In this document: positions 17,317-27,600 of the stretch, in pieces
How the letters are laid out: the number at the start of each line of letters is the position of its first letter
Position numbering within the stretch: the stretch's first letter is position 1
Source: Thalassobacterium maritimum
Lineage (GTDB): Bacteria; Verrucomicrobiota; Verrucomicrobiia; Opitutales; Coraliomargaritaceae
DNA: 64,000 nucleotides
Assembly (NCBI RefSeq): GCF_031127805.1
Contig: NZ_JARXHW010000015.1
Coordinates: forward strand, 30,660-94,659
Reading direction: 5' to 3'
The notes under the pieces: model-generated
Told to the model about the DNA's origin: nothing
Database searches by the model: none
What the model saw: the letters and a program-made list of their open reading frames with translations, nothing else
Position numbers and translations under genes: made by a program

Positions 17317-18567
17317 CTAAAAGGCCGAGGTAATGGCTTCCAGCTTTGCACCTAGTAGGCGCTTGGCCAGTGGATCCAGATCGGCTTGGGCTCCCTGAAT
17401 GTGAAAGGTGCGTTGCACGTGGCGCATGGTTTCGCCGGGCTTCAAGGCGGCTGCGGGCGAGGAAGTTTCCAGCTCGTAGAAGGGGCCCAGCGGTGCGACG
17501 CCAGGCTCCGGTGAACCGTCATTGTAGGCATTGATCACGTCCCCCGCATAGGGCTGCTCTTGTATTTCCCACATGGAGTTGACGTAACCATGCGGTGCTT
17601 CTTGCACGTTGTAGGTCACGATATTGAGCACTTGCCCGGCTGCATCGTAACTGCCGGCGATTCCTTTGGAGCGTTGCGGACTGATACCAATCTTACCGCG
17701 ACGCGTGCCATCGCCTTTAAAAAAGAGTTTCTGGCGTTGCACCCGCAGGTAGTCTTGGGGCACCTTGCCAAAGTAAGTGTCGTTGACGCGTGGGCCGAGT
17801 GCTTGTTCGCCTCCTTGCTGGAAGGGAATCACCACGGTTGTTTCGGGGGATGGGTTATACATGCCTAAAATCCATATAGATGGCAGGCCGGTTTCTGGTT
17901 TCCATGCCTGGTCGCCGATGTTCGTCACCCGGTTATCTGTTTCATAGGCGACCATTTGGACGCCCTCAGGAAGCTGCACCTTGAGTGCTGCGGCAGCTTC
18001 GTCGGCATTGAGCAGGCTAACAGTTCTCTCAATGCGCATGTTGAAGACAGTGCCACTATAGTTCATTAGTTCAGCATCTTTGCGAAAGCTTGCGCTGGCC
18101 TGAGTCTGGTTTACCAACTCGAAGGGCTCTGTATCTATGACGGCCGGTGTCTTCCAATCAGCAAATTCAAATTGATCGCCGGGTTTGAAATACAGGGCAT
18201 ATTGTCCGCCTTCCGGCCCCAGCCAGAAGCGTTCCTCTCCGCCAAAGATATAGATGTGCTGCTCAAGCTTCCCCTTGGCCTCCTCTTCGGACATGAGGCC
18301 TCTCTCGATCACAGGACGATTGATCCAACCGAAACTTGGCCCCGCCTTGTAGTCGTAAGTGCTGGTCATGACGCGCCCTTGATAGTCGGGTGCGACCGCG
18401 ACGGCTGCATCGCCGTCCTTGAGTGTCACGATTGGCGTGTGCTTTTTCATGAATCTGAGGTCATCTGAGAAAGCGCCTCCAGTTGAGGTCGAGATGTTGT
18501 TGCAGCCAACTGCAAATACAGCAGCGACACCAAGTGCACCGCTTAGGATCGAGGGGATGATTTTCAT
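17317..18567 (-). CDS. DUF6786-like lipoprotein
   Basis: A 416-residue lipoprotein: MKIIPSILSGALGVAAVFAV is followed by GC, a lipobox-type Cys at residue 22. The body looks like the DUF6786 proteins found in polysaccharide loci of Bacteroidetes and Verrucomicrobiota: TPIVTLKDGDAAVAVAPDYQGRVMTST, FGGEERFWLGPEGGQ and a C-terminal FYELETSSPAAALKPGETM. That last phrase and the all-beta look resemble galactose-mutarotase folds, so a sugar-binding or epimerase-like job is possible, but this is inference. It starts the minus-strand transport group and is divergent from the GH141 operon across a 404-bp regulatory gap. Confidence 0.75.
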   Translation of the reverse strand: MKIIPSILSGALGVAAVFAVGCNNISTSTGGAFSDDLRFMKKHTPIVTLKDGDAAVAVAPDYQGRVMTSTYDYKAGPSFGWINRPVIERGLMSEEEAKGKLEQHIYIFGGEERFWLGPEGGQYALYFKPGDQFEFADWKTPAVIDTEPFELVNQTQASASFRKDAELMNYSGTVFNMRIERTVSLLNADEAAAALKVQLPEGVQMVAYETDNRVTNIGDQAWKPETGLPSIWILGMYNPSPETTVVIPFQQGGEQALGPRVNDTYFGKVPQDYLRVQRQKLFFKGDGTRRGKIGISPQRSKGIAGSYDAAGQVLNIVTYNVQEAPHGYVNSMWEIQEQPYAGDVINAYNDGSPEPGVAPLGPFYELETSSPAAALKPGETMRHVQRTFHIQGAQADLDPLAKRLLGAKLEAITSAF

Positions 18568-18732
18568 ATTCGTGTATGTGTGTGGGGGAACCGGGGGTGT
18601 TTTAAGGAAGGCGATTGGGCAATTTTCTGATTCGCAATCGCACTCTAATCGATAAACTTATGAGTTGGATCGTTAGAGAGGAATGCCTTAGAGGGCGCTG
18701 ATTCTATAGGTTTTTACGAGATAATAGTATCA

Positions 18733-18742
18733 CGCGTATGCG
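18733..18742 (+). promoter_or_regulatory. CGYGTATGCG-like motif
   Basis: CGCGTATGCG, the best match to the recurring intergenic word. It lies in the divergent control region of the fucan locus, 239 bp from the GH141 start and 166 bp from the lipoprotein start. Confidence 0.45.
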
Positions 18743-18859
18743 TTAATTTGGGTCGCATGTTCAAAACGAGACTTAGGGTAGAAGCTTGAGCGGCATGGTT
18801 TTGGATGCATGTGAGTGGCCAATGGGTAGAGCTAAATGGGCGGTTTGTGTTGTGATTCA

Positions 18860-18869
18860 TGCATACGCG
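18860..18869 (-). promoter_or_regulatory. CGYGTATGCG-like motif, inverted
   Basis: TGCATACGCG, which on the minus strand is CGCGTATGCA. It is the second site in the divergent control region, 103 bp before the GH141 start. Confidence 0.45.
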
Positions 18870-18971
18870 CTATGGTAGAATGACTGGTTATAGTGCATAA
18901 TGTCTGGCTATACAGGTGTGGCGCCATTCGCGCTGCTCATTTTCTAAGATCCACCCCCAATTACCCGACAT

Positions 18972-21176
18972 TTGAGACTCTTTAAATATTCAGTTTTCAT
19001 TCCCCTTTGCTTTGTGTCCACATTACTACTGGTCGTGGGGGCTCCCATGCAGGACGGGGCAGAGGTCGAGGTTGATTTTTACGTTTCTAATGTCGGATCG
19101 GATCAATGGACCGGGCGGCTTGAGGCTCCGAACGCCGATGGCACAGATGGCCCTTTTGCAACATTGAAGCGGGCGCGGAATGCTGTGCGAGCTTTGAAGC
19201 CGCGCGAAATGTCCGGGGACATTGTGGTTATGATTCGTGGTGGATGGTATCCGTTGCGCGAAACGCTGGTTTTTAGTTTGGAAGATTCAGGGGATGCCGA
19301 CACGCGCATCACCTATGCCGCTTACCCCGGGGAGGAGCCTGTATTCAGCTCGGGCAAGGTAGTCGAGGACTGGAAAAAAGTCACCGCGACGATTCCCGGT
19401 CTGCCGGAGGCAGCCGTGGGAAATGTATGGGTGGCGGAGGTGTCCGGCAGCTTTCGGACGCTCTATGATGCGGAGGGGATGCTTCCTCGTGCGCAATCGG
19501 AGGGCTTTATCCCCCGCGTAGGAGGCTCCCGTAATCGAGTGGTTTTGCCCGCCGCGGACTTTAAAAATTGGTCGAATTATAAAGATGCAGAGATCGTGGT
19601 TCGTCCCCATCATGCATGGATCATGAATATTTTGCCGGTCGTATCGATCGATGAAGCCACACAGAGTGTGCACACTTCTGTGGATGCGACCTATTTGATG
19701 AATCCCTTGAAGTTTTTGCATTCGGAAAAGATCGAATCCTGCTGGGTGGAGAATGTGTTCGAGGCCCTCGACCAGCCGGGGGAGTGGGTTTTGGATACCC
19801 AAGCCGGTAAAGTGTATGTATGGCGGCGCAATGATTCTGCCGTCGTCGCGCCGCAGTTGACGGAATTGATCCGTGTCGAAGGGCAGGTGGACAAGGATGG
19901 CCCGCAGGACCTGCCCGTTCGTAATCTCCGTTTCGTCGGACTGACCTTTAAGCACGGTGAACGGTATCAAATCGACGAGAATGATGCGGGCTTGCAGCAT
20001 GACTGGGATTTTTTGGATAAGGCCAACGCACTGGTGCGCTTTCGCGGAACCGAGGATTGTGCGATTGAGCAGTGCCACTTCCTACACAGTGGCAGCGGTG
20101 CGATCCGTGTCGATTTACACGGACAGAATAACCGGATCGTGGGGAATCATATCGAGCAGATGGGTGGCTCCGGAGTGCTACTGGCGGGCTACGGGCCAGG
20201 CACGAAGGACGTGAATCGAAACAATCTAGTATTTAATAATCACATTCACCATGTCGGGCAGATCTACTGGCACTCGCCCGGTATCTTCATTTGGCAAAGT
20301 GGTGAGAACCGCGTGGCCCACAATTTGGTGCATCACACGCCCTATACCGCGATCATTCTTTCGGGCTGCATGACGGAGTTTTTCGGCAAGGGCGGGCGCG
20401 AGTTGACCCGCACGATTCGCTGGCATGAGATTGGCGGCAGTTCGAAATCTTTCAAGCAGGCCAGCTTGGAGGACGTTCGCCCGTTTCTGCATTCGCACGA
20501 TAACCAGATCGAACGTAATGAGATACATAATGCCATGGAGCGAATGGGCGACGGCAATGCGATCTACATTCGGGGCGCCGGCGCGGGCAATGTGATTCGT
20601 GAAAATTACATCCATCACCTGGTGACGCCAATGATCATGCAGTGCGCCATCCGCACCGACGGGGGGCAGATGGATACCTTGATCACGGGGAACCTGATAT
20701 ATAAATGCACTTCGCAAGGCATTATGCTGAAACTGAATAACCGCTGCGAAAACAATATCATCGCCGATGTGATTGCACCGCCACGCGGTTACTACCTCTC
20801 CGTTCGCGAAGGCCCGATGACAGGGGCCAGCATTCAGCGAAATATCTTTTATTCCTCTGGGGAGGACACAGTCTTTATTCACGAGCTCGGCCCGAAGAAT
20901 GAAGGCGCTAGCGAAGACCGGCGCGGGCGGGAACTGGCGCGTTCGAAGGATGCCGAGACCGATTATAACATTTACTACAACGTGGCAGATCCGAGCCATG
21001 GCCGGGATTTCCTGAAGCAGCAACAGCAGGACGGCGTCGATACGCATAGCCTCGCGGTTGACCCGCTCTTCGTGAACCCTGCTGAGGGGGATTTCCGCCT
21101 GCGTCCGGATTCGCCGGCCATCCCAATGGGGATCCCTTCTTTTGATACATCAAAGGTCGGGCTCATTCCGAATTAA
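18972..21176 (+). CDS. GH141-like secreted parallel beta-helix glycosidase
   Basis: A 734-residue secreted protein matching the GH141 pattern, a family that includes alpha-L-fucosidase and xylanase activities. Marks are VDFYVSNVGSDQWTGRL, the N-terminal entry, followed by DGPFATLKRARNAVR, IVVMIRGGWYPL, ITYAAYPGEEPVFSSGK and many short beta-helix coils (GSGAIRVDLHGQNNRIVGNH, GSGVLLAGYGPG, NNHIHHVGQIYWHSPGIF, NAIYIRGAGAGNVIRENYI). The start must be TTG at 18972, because only that start gives the signal peptide MRLFKYSVFIPLCFV; the first ATG comes 25 codons later, after it. It heads a three-gene operon with GH29 and sulfatase genes. Fucosidase activity on fucan is inferred from this company. Confidence 0.8.
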   Translation: MRLFKYSVFIPLCFVSTLLLVVGAPMQDGAEVEVDFYVSNVGSDQWTGRLEAPNADGTDGPFATLKRARNAVRALKPREMSGDIVVMIRGGWYPLRETLVFSLEDSGDADTRITYAAYPGEEPVFSSGKVVEDWKKVTATIPGLPEAAVGNVWVAEVSGSFRTLYDAEGMLPRAQSEGFIPRVGGSRNRVVLPAADFKNWSNYKDAEIVVRPHHAWIMNILPVVSIDEATQSVHTSVDATYLMNPLKFLHSEKIESCWVENVFEALDQPGEWVLDTQAGKVYVWRRNDSAVVAPQLTELIRVEGQVDKDGPQDLPVRNLRFVGLTFKHGERYQIDENDAGLQHDWDFLDKANALVRFRGTEDCAIEQCHFLHSGSGAIRVDLHGQNNRIVGNHIEQMGGSGVLLAGYGPGTKDVNRNNLVFNNHIHHVGQIYWHSPGIFIWQSGENRVAHNLVHHTPYTAIILSGCMTEFFGKGGRELTRTIRWHEIGGSSKSFKQASLEDVRPFLHSHDNQIERNEIHNAMERMGDGNAIYIRGAGAGNVIRENYIHHLVTPMIMQCAIRTDGGQMDTLITGNLIYKCTSQGIMLKLNNRCENNIIADVIAPPRGYYLSVREGPMTGASIQRNIFYSSGEDTVFIHELGPKNEGASEDRRGRELARSKDAETDYNIYYNVADPSHGRDFLKQQQQDGVDTHSLAVDPLFVNPAEGDFRLRPDSPAIPMGIPSFDTSKVGLIPN

Positions 21177-21209
21177 TAGAAACTCAACGCAACTTACACT
21201 TCTTATCCT

Positions 21210-22652
21210 ATGAAACGTATAATACTCCCGATCTTTGCCCTCGCTGTGGGCTCACAATTCCTCTCTGCCAAAGTGCCGGCGCAAGAAGCCTCGCCGAATC
21301 AGCCGCAAAAAAAGGATGTCAGTTTCGAATACCGTTTTGCGGATGAATTGCAGCAAACGCCCGATTCGATTGCGCGTCAGGAACAGTGGTTCCGCGATGC
21401 TAAGTTCGGGGCATTCATTCACTTCGGAGTCTACTCGGCCCTCGCAGGCGAATACAACGGTGTGGTTCCCGGATTTCGTTATTCCGAGTGGATTCAGGTT
21501 TCGGCCAAAATGTCCGCCGACGAATATCACGAAGTGGCCAAGACCTTTAACCCCGTCGACTTTGACGCCGATGCCTGGGCCAAAACGTTTAAGGATTCCG
21601 GCATTCAGTATGTTGTGATCACCTCGAAGCATCACGACGGCTTCGCCCTGTTTGACTCCATGGTGAGCGATTACAACGTGGTCGATTACACGCCCTTCAA
21701 GCGCGACATTATCAAGGAATTGAGTGAAGCCTGCCACCGTCAGGGGCTGAAGTTTGGGGTGTATTATTCGCATGCGCAGGACTGGGATGAGCCGGATGCG
21801 CCTTATTTAAATACACGCACCAAGCGCAGCATTTTACATCCGGAACTGCCGGAAGATTTCGAGCCTGACTTCGATCGTTACATTATGAGTAAGAGCTTGC
21901 CGCAGGTCGAGGAGTTGATGAAAAACTACGAGATCGACCTGATCTGGTTCGACACCCCCGTCGAGATGACTTTTGAGCGCGCGAAACTATTCAGCGACGT
22001 GGTGCGCAAGTATCGCCCCAACTGCTTGATCAACTCGCGCATCATTCATCGTGGCAAAGGTAAGATCCTGCAGGAGAACCTGGAGCTCTTCGATTATGTT
22101 TCGATCGGTGATAAAGAAGTGCCCACCAAGAAGCTGCCGCTCTACGTCGAGTCGCCGGACAGTGTGAGCACATCCTTCGGTTATAAGGCCAAGGGCAATC
22201 ACCACTACCACACGGAAGTCGAAATGATTCATCGCCTCGTGCATACCGTCTGCGCCGGCGGGAATTCGCTACTCAACAACGGACCCATGGGCAATGGTCA
22301 ACTCGATCCAGAAGCGGTGCGTCTCTATGGGGTGATTGGCGATTGGCTCAAAGTGAACGGTGAATCGATCTACCGCACCCGCCGCAACCCCTTGCCGGAG
22401 CGTCCGGAGTGGGGCGACATTTCCGTGAGCAAGGATGGGCAGACACTTTATCTACACGTGCTGGAATGGCCTGAAGCCGGAAGCATCGAATTGGAAGACC
22501 TGCCCGCAGCAGTCTCGGCAGCCTCGTTTCTGGCCAACGGTGAAGCAGTCAAATACACGCAGACGGGAGCGCAGTTAGAACTTATGTTGCCTAAAGCCGC
22601 ATTGAATCCCTACGATACTGTGATCCAGTTGTCTTTGAACACTGCTTTGTAA
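21210..22652 (+). CDS. Alpha-L-fucosidase, GH29
   Basis: A 480-residue secreted GH29 enzyme that removes terminal alpha-L-fucose with retention. A signal peptide (MKRIILPIFALAVGSQFLSA) is followed by the catalytic barrel. Marks are WFRDAKFGAFIHFGVYS, YVVITSKHHDGFALFDS, KFGVYYSHAQDW and the nucleophile Asp248 in LIWFDTP. NGPMGNGQLDPE is the end-of-barrel segment, followed by a short C-terminal beta domain. It lies 33 bp after the GH141 gene and 18 bp before a sulfatase gene, so the three are almost surely cotranscribed. Substrates in this setting are likely fucosyl ends of desulfated fucan oligosaccharides (inference). Confidence 0.93.
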   Translation: MKRIILPIFALAVGSQFLSAKVPAQEASPNQPQKKDVSFEYRFADELQQTPDSIARQEQWFRDAKFGAFIHFGVYSALAGEYNGVVPGFRYSEWIQVSAKMSADEYHEVAKTFNPVDFDADAWAKTFKDSGIQYVVITSKHHDGFALFDSMVSDYNVVDYTPFKRDIIKELSEACHRQGLKFGVYYSHAQDWDEPDAPYLNTRTKRSILHPELPEDFEPDFDRYIMSKSLPQVEELMKNYEIDLIWFDTPVEMTFERAKLFSDVVRKYRPNCLINSRIIHRGKGKILQENLELFDYVSIGDKEVPTKKLPLYVESPDSVSTSFGYKAKGNHHYHTEVEMIHRLVHTVCAGGNSLLNNGPMGNGQLDPEAVRLYGVIGDWLKVNGESIYRTRRNPLPERPEWGDISVSKDGQTLYLHVLEWPEAGSIELEDLPAAVSAASFLANGEAVKYTQTGAQLELMLPKAALNPYDTVIQLSLNTAL

Positions 22653-22670
22653 TTCCCATCCCCCATCTCT

Positions 22671-24500
22671 ATGAAATTGAAACATACCCTCCGTGCTTCA
22701 TTGCTCTTACTCGCCTGCGCTTGGCCCGTGTGCTCGCAGGCCGCAGATAAGCCCAATGTCATTATCGTCATTACCGATGATCAAGGTTATGGCGATTTGG
22801 GCTTTACCGGCAACCCGGCCGTCAAGACGCCGCACATCGACCAGCTGCGTAGTGAGGGCACACTGCTGAACGATTTTCACGTCGACCCAACCTGTGCGCC
22901 GACGCGTTCTGCTTTGATGACGGGGCGCTATTCCGCGCGGGTCGGGGTCTGGCACACGGTGCAGGGGCGCAACATGCTGCGCCGCCGCGAAGTGACGATG
23001 GCCGACATCTTTGCCGACAACGGCTATGCGACCGGGCTCTTTGGCAAATGGCACCTCGGCGATGTCTATCCCTACCGTCCGGAAGATCGCGGCTTTCAGC
23101 AGGCGGTTTACCACCAAGCAGGTGGCGTGGGGCAGGCGCCTGATTACTGGGGCAACGATTACTTCGACGATACCTATATCGTGAATGGAAAACCGCAGCG
23201 CTTCGAAGGCTTTTGCACCGATGTGTGGTTTGGGGAAGGGATGAAGTTTATCCAAGCCAACAAAGATAAGCCCTTCTTCGCCTATATTTCGACCAACGCC
23301 CCCCATAAGCCTTTGTATGCGCCACTTGAATACAGCGAGCCCTACGAGGGCGATCCCCGTGTGCCGCATCCGGAACTCTATGGGATGATTACCAACATCG
23401 ACGACAACGTCGCCAAGCTGATGCAAATGCTCGAAGACGAAGGCTTGGCTGAAAACACGATTCTCGTATTTATGACCGATAATGGCACCGCCGCCGGTCT
23501 GGATGGTGGTCGCGGCTACGACGGCGGGATGCGCGGTGAGAAAAACTCGGAATACGACGGCGGACACCGCGTGCCTTTCATTCTACGTTGGCCAGCCGGG
23601 GGGATCGAGGCGGGCAAGTCAGTCGAGCGGCTGACCGCACACTTTGACATCTTGCCGACCTTTATCGATCTGATCGGTTTGGACGCGCCCGCCATCGACT
23701 TCGACGGCACCAGCTTGCGCGAGCTGCTCTATGGCGATGATTCGGACTGGCCGGAGCGTGCGCTGGTCGTGGAATCACAGCGGGTGGTTGACCCGATTAA
23801 ATGGCGCAAGAGCGCGGTGATGACCGACGAGTGGCGCCTGGTCAATGGCACCGAGTTGTATCAGATCGAAGCCGACCCGAAGCAGCAGAACGATGTATCC
23901 GCTGACTATCCCGAAGTTTTTAAGCGCATGCGGGCGGAATACGATCACTTTTGGGACGACGTTTCCCGCGAGCACGATTTGACCAGCTATATGGTGATCG
24001 GCGCCGACGAAGCCCCCATCGTTACGCTCTCTTCGCACGACTGGCTGCTCGATCAATTGCCGCCCTGGAATCAAACACACATCATCCGTGGTGACGTGGC
24101 CGTGGAGTCCTTTTGGGCGATTGAGGTGGAGCAAACAGGCGAATATGAGATTTCGCTGCGCCGTTGGCCGGTCGAAGCCGACAAGGGCATCAATGACGGC
24201 AGCTACGGTAAAGCCTACAACTATCAAAAAGCCCGGTTACGCATCGGAGATATTGATGTGACGAAAGACATACCCGCCGGCGCGAAGGAAGTGAGCTTTA
24301 AGGTTCATTTGGAGCAGGGCGTCACAAAACTGGCTCCCGTATTCATCGGCCCGGATATGTCGGCGACACCGTATTATGCCTATGTGACGCACCAGCCCAA
24401 GCCAGGCTGGCAGACTCCGGCCGGCATGGGCATCCCCGTCTATGATCCGTCTTACGGTCGAGTGCCGCCGCAAAATTTGATTCGAGATATCCAGCCCTAG
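22671..24500 (+). CDS. Secreted S1 sulfatase
   Basis: A 609-residue secreted sulfatase. Signal peptide MKLKHTLRASLLLLACAWPV ends near SQAAD. Metal and catalytic marks are VIIVITDDQGYGDLG at the N-terminus, the formylglycine motif CAPTRSALMTGR with Cys75, GKWHLGD and VFMTDNG. After the catalytic part (about 25-440) there is an extra C-terminal beta domain (about 440-609, with VESFWAIEVEQTGEYEISLR), which looks like a carbohydrate-binding or interdomain beta-sandwich. A sulfatase-modifying enzyme (FGE or anSME) must be coded elsewhere. It is the last gene of the GH141-GH29 operon and probably removes sulfate from fucose residues before the exo-fucosidases act (inference). Confidence 0.93.
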   Translation: MKLKHTLRASLLLLACAWPVCSQAADKPNVIIVITDDQGYGDLGFTGNPAVKTPHIDQLRSEGTLLNDFHVDPTCAPTRSALMTGRYSARVGVWHTVQGRNMLRRREVTMADIFADNGYATGLFGKWHLGDVYPYRPEDRGFQQAVYHQAGGVGQAPDYWGNDYFDDTYIVNGKPQRFEGFCTDVWFGEGMKFIQANKDKPFFAYISTNAPHKPLYAPLEYSEPYEGDPRVPHPELYGMITNIDDNVAKLMQMLEDEGLAENTILVFMTDNGTAAGLDGGRGYDGGMRGEKNSEYDGGHRVPFILRWPAGGIEAGKSVERLTAHFDILPTFIDLIGLDAPAIDFDGTSLRELLYGDDSDWPERALVVESQRVVDPIKWRKSAVMTDEWRLVNGTELYQIEADPKQQNDVSADYPEVFKRMRAEYDHFWDDVSREHDLTSYMVIGADEAPIVTLSSHDWLLDQLPPWNQTHIIRGDVAVESFWAIEVEQTGEYEISLRRWPVEADKGINDGSYGKAYNYQKARLRIGDIDVTKDIPAGAKEVSFKVHLEQGVTKLAPVFIGPDMSATPYYAYVTHQPKPGWQTPAGMGIPVYDPSYGRVPPQNLIRDIQP

Positions 24501-24571
24501 AGCAGTTCCAGAGAGGGGCGTTCTGCCTATAATTTCGAAAAAATTTACTCAGGCTGTTTCGGGGAAACTCA

Positions 24572-24581
24572 CGCATACACG
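24572..24581 (-). promoter_or_regulatory. CGYGTATGCG-like motif, inverted
   Basis: CGCATACACG, minus strand CGTGTATGCG, in the 174-bp gap between the sulfatase operon and the large pseudopilin-like gene. Confidence 0.35.
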
Positions 24582-24617
24582 TTATTGAGCTTTTGTTCGG
24601 CTGTTTGTAGACTGCGC

Positions 24618-24642
24618 ACACTATTTCTTTTATAAATAGTGT
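24618..24642. promoter_or_regulatory. Perfect 9-bp inverted repeat ACACTATTT/AAATAGTGT
   Basis: The arms 24618-24626 and 24634-24642 are fully complementary with a 7-bp AT centre. The site lies 66 bp before the ATG of the large pseudopilin-like protein. There is no T-run behind it, so an operator is as likely as a terminator for the sulfatase operon. Confidence 0.45.
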
Positions 24643-24674
24643 TCTAAAACTCTTATTTTACCCCAGTCTATAAA

Positions 24675-27600
24675 GTGATTAATACTAATCATCGTAATTT
24701 GTCCCCCATGTTTCAAAAGCGCCCTTCTCGAGTGGCGATGCCGATGCATGGGTTCGCATTAGTGATCGCATTGGGCCTAATGTCGTTCGTGGTTTTGTTG
24801 CTGCTGTCCATTTCAGCTTTGCTGCGTATTGAAGTGGCGGGTGCGGACAAGTCGCTACAGCGTATGAAGGCCGAACAAGTTGCCTTGCTCTCCTTAAATT
24901 TGGCTGTTGGCAAATTGCAGGGAACGGCTGGTGCCGACACCAGAGTGACTGCTCCGGCAAATACACTCTCGGGGAACCCGGATACCACGCCTCAATTGAC
25001 AGGTGTTTGGCGTTCGTGGGAGGGATTAGACCATGATAAATCGGATGCTGGGAAGCCACTCGCGCCTAATTACTCGATCAAAAGCGAGGACTATAGCGAG
25101 GATAATCCCGAGCAAGGCCGTTTTCTTGGCTGGCTCGTTTCTGGAAGTGAGGGAGGCAACTCGGCTGATGTGCCACCCACATTGAGTGAGTCTGCAGTCA
25201 CCGTGCCTCTACTAGGAAAAGGTACTGTGGGGCAGGATGCTTCCGAGGCCGACTATGCCATCGAGAATGAAGTGCATTTGGTGCCTACAAATATTGAAGA
25301 TGAGGGGGCGCAGGGTGCTGCGTATGCGTGGTGGATTCAGGGGCTCAACACCAAAGCTTTAATTAAGCAGGCTGAGCCGCTGCCTGATGCGGATGAATTA
25401 GAGCTATGGGCGAATCGTCAAAATTCCAATGCTCACTACGATTCGGAGGTATTTGGCATTCCGGATAGTGATGAACTAAATCGTGTCGTTACATTTTCCT
25501 CATTCAAGCTACTCGATGCATCCGGCTCGACCGATGTGGGCGAAATTGCGCAGCAAAATTATCATTCACTGACGCATTATTCCAGAGGCTTGCTGACCAA
25601 TGCCGCGACGGGAGGTTGGAAGCGCGACCTCTCGCTTTTCGGTGAAAAATGGCAGACTTTAGACCATAATTTCATCAATTCTAATCCCGACTATCGGGTG
25701 CCTTGGGGCACGCCTGTCTCTGGTTCGGGAGAGGGCGCAGGGGAAGACGAGAGTATTTTTTCAACCTTCAATCTGGCCCCCGGAGAGAGCAATGAGGCGG
25801 CCCTAAAATGGGATGTTTCTGGCAACAGTGCTTTAATTTACGGTTGGGGGACGGATCAACAAGTATCGATGACTTGGAACAGTCTTGCTGACTTTGCATC
25901 GCTGTACAAAAACCTTCAACAGGATGCGAATGGGAATCCTTATTATAATTTCTACAATTCATTAAATACCAGTTCTCGCGCGACGGGCGAAAGATTTTCT
26001 ATTATTGAGCCTATGATCGTGCGCTGGCAAACGATACTTAGTTTGGCATCTCAGGCCGTTACAGAAGAGGACGAGACTACCTATGTTCCGCTGGTGGGAG
26101 TTAGTCCCAGTGTGACTTACTACAATCCTTATAATGTGACGATCGATTCCACAGGCTATTATGAGGATACTTTACAGATCGATAAGGGGGAATTTCCGAT
26201 TAAGCTAACTTTCGAAATCGATGAGAAAACGATAGTGCCATGGCGGCTGCCCTTACTCATGGGAATGAATACCGTTAAGAATAATCAGAATCGATGGAAT
26301 GTGAGACCCATGATCTCCAGCCTCGCTGATCAGAAATGGAAACCGGGGGAGTCGAGGATTCTTGGTCGACCTAATATCAGTGGTGTGGTCAGCGGTACGA
26401 GTAACGTTAATATTCGTTCGGGTATGTCGGATGTGCCGTATTTTACCAAGCTGCGCAACAGTCTGCAAGATAAGACACAGATGCCTGAGAATGGGTATGA
26501 GGGGACGGGGACCTATGAAGTTAAGTGGGAGCGTTATGCGCACTCTGGAAGTGCACCAGGTTGGCTGCGAACTGACAAATCGAGAGTTTCGACGACTAGA
26601 AGCCTGCCTTTTCACGTGTCTGCCGACGCAGACGAAATTAATGAAAAATCACCTATTAATCTGACTGCGGATGAGAGAGCTGTCAGTGTCACTTTGAATT
26701 CTGTCAACTATGATGAAGAGAAGTTTGAACCTTTTTTGTCGATGGCCCTGACGAAGCGGAACTTGTTTGATACTTATGCGGCGAGTAAAGGGTACGTGAA
26801 CAATAAATTAATTTTATCCCCTGTCATATTGACCTCTGGCGAGGGGATTGAGAAGTCCTCTTATGAATGGAAAATTGATCGTTTGAATGGGCAGGTCGAT
26901 CCGAACATTTTAAATTATAATGATGATCTGAGTGCGGGAACTGATGTCAGTGCTTTTGTCGGCACCTCTTTCGCATCGGAAAGTGGACTTGCCCGCTGGG
27001 TGACGGCGGAGTTGCCGATACAACCCTTACTCTCAATTTGCGAATTACAGCATTTCGATCCGGCATATATTAGCCCTGATGTCCCCCGGGTGGCCAATGC
27101 CTTGGGCAATAGCCATGCGACTCCTTTCATTCAGAAGAATGAAATTCAGATAGCTGGCCAGGATGGCTACGATCATAGCTATGTCTTTAACCATATCATG
27201 TTTGATGATTGGTTCGTATCTTCCATCTCACCTGAATTGGAACCGTTTTCGGCCAATATCGTTGCGGGGCGTGAAATTGACGCGGTGTTGAAAGACTTTC
27301 TGACGGGGGAGGGAGAATTGAAGAATACAGCTTATGTGCCCGCATTCTTATTAACCGAAGAGGCCGCGGAAGAATATGTCGAAGGTACTTATAAAAATTC
27401 AGCCAATTCATGGGCCAGTGTCGCAGCGGATCTGGAAGTGAAAGGGATGTTCAATGTCAACTCGACCTCCGTGGATGCCTGGAAAGCGTTACTACGTAAT
27501 GTTAAAGACGGGCGGGTGCCGCACCAAACAGTTGATACTGAAAACCTCGGAAGTTGGGAAATGGATTTGGGCCCTGAATACGCCGATGCCCCTGTGTCGC

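Larger units (their letters stand above)
18568..18971. promoter_or_regulatory. 404-bp divergent regulatory region of the fucan locus
   Basis: No gene is visible. The region separates the minus-strand transport group from the plus-strand fucosidase operon. It contains two CGYGTATGCG-like motifs (18733-18742 and, inverted, 18860-18869), a weaker one next to the lipoprotein start (18571-18580), a 7-bp inverted repeat (18611-18617 with 18635-18641) and a direct repeat with 20-bp period (18881-18895 and 18901-18915). Confidence 0.6.

Noticed and set aside
19287..20078. Long minus-strand frame of 263 codons opposite the GH141 gene
   Set aside because: Mirrors codon bias of the plus-strand gene, which has a signal peptide and family motifs; no such support on the minus strand.
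22707..23567. Minus-strand frame of 286 codons opposite the sulfatase
   Set aside because: Lies wholly inside a sulfatase gene with complete motifs; no ribosome site or known domain.
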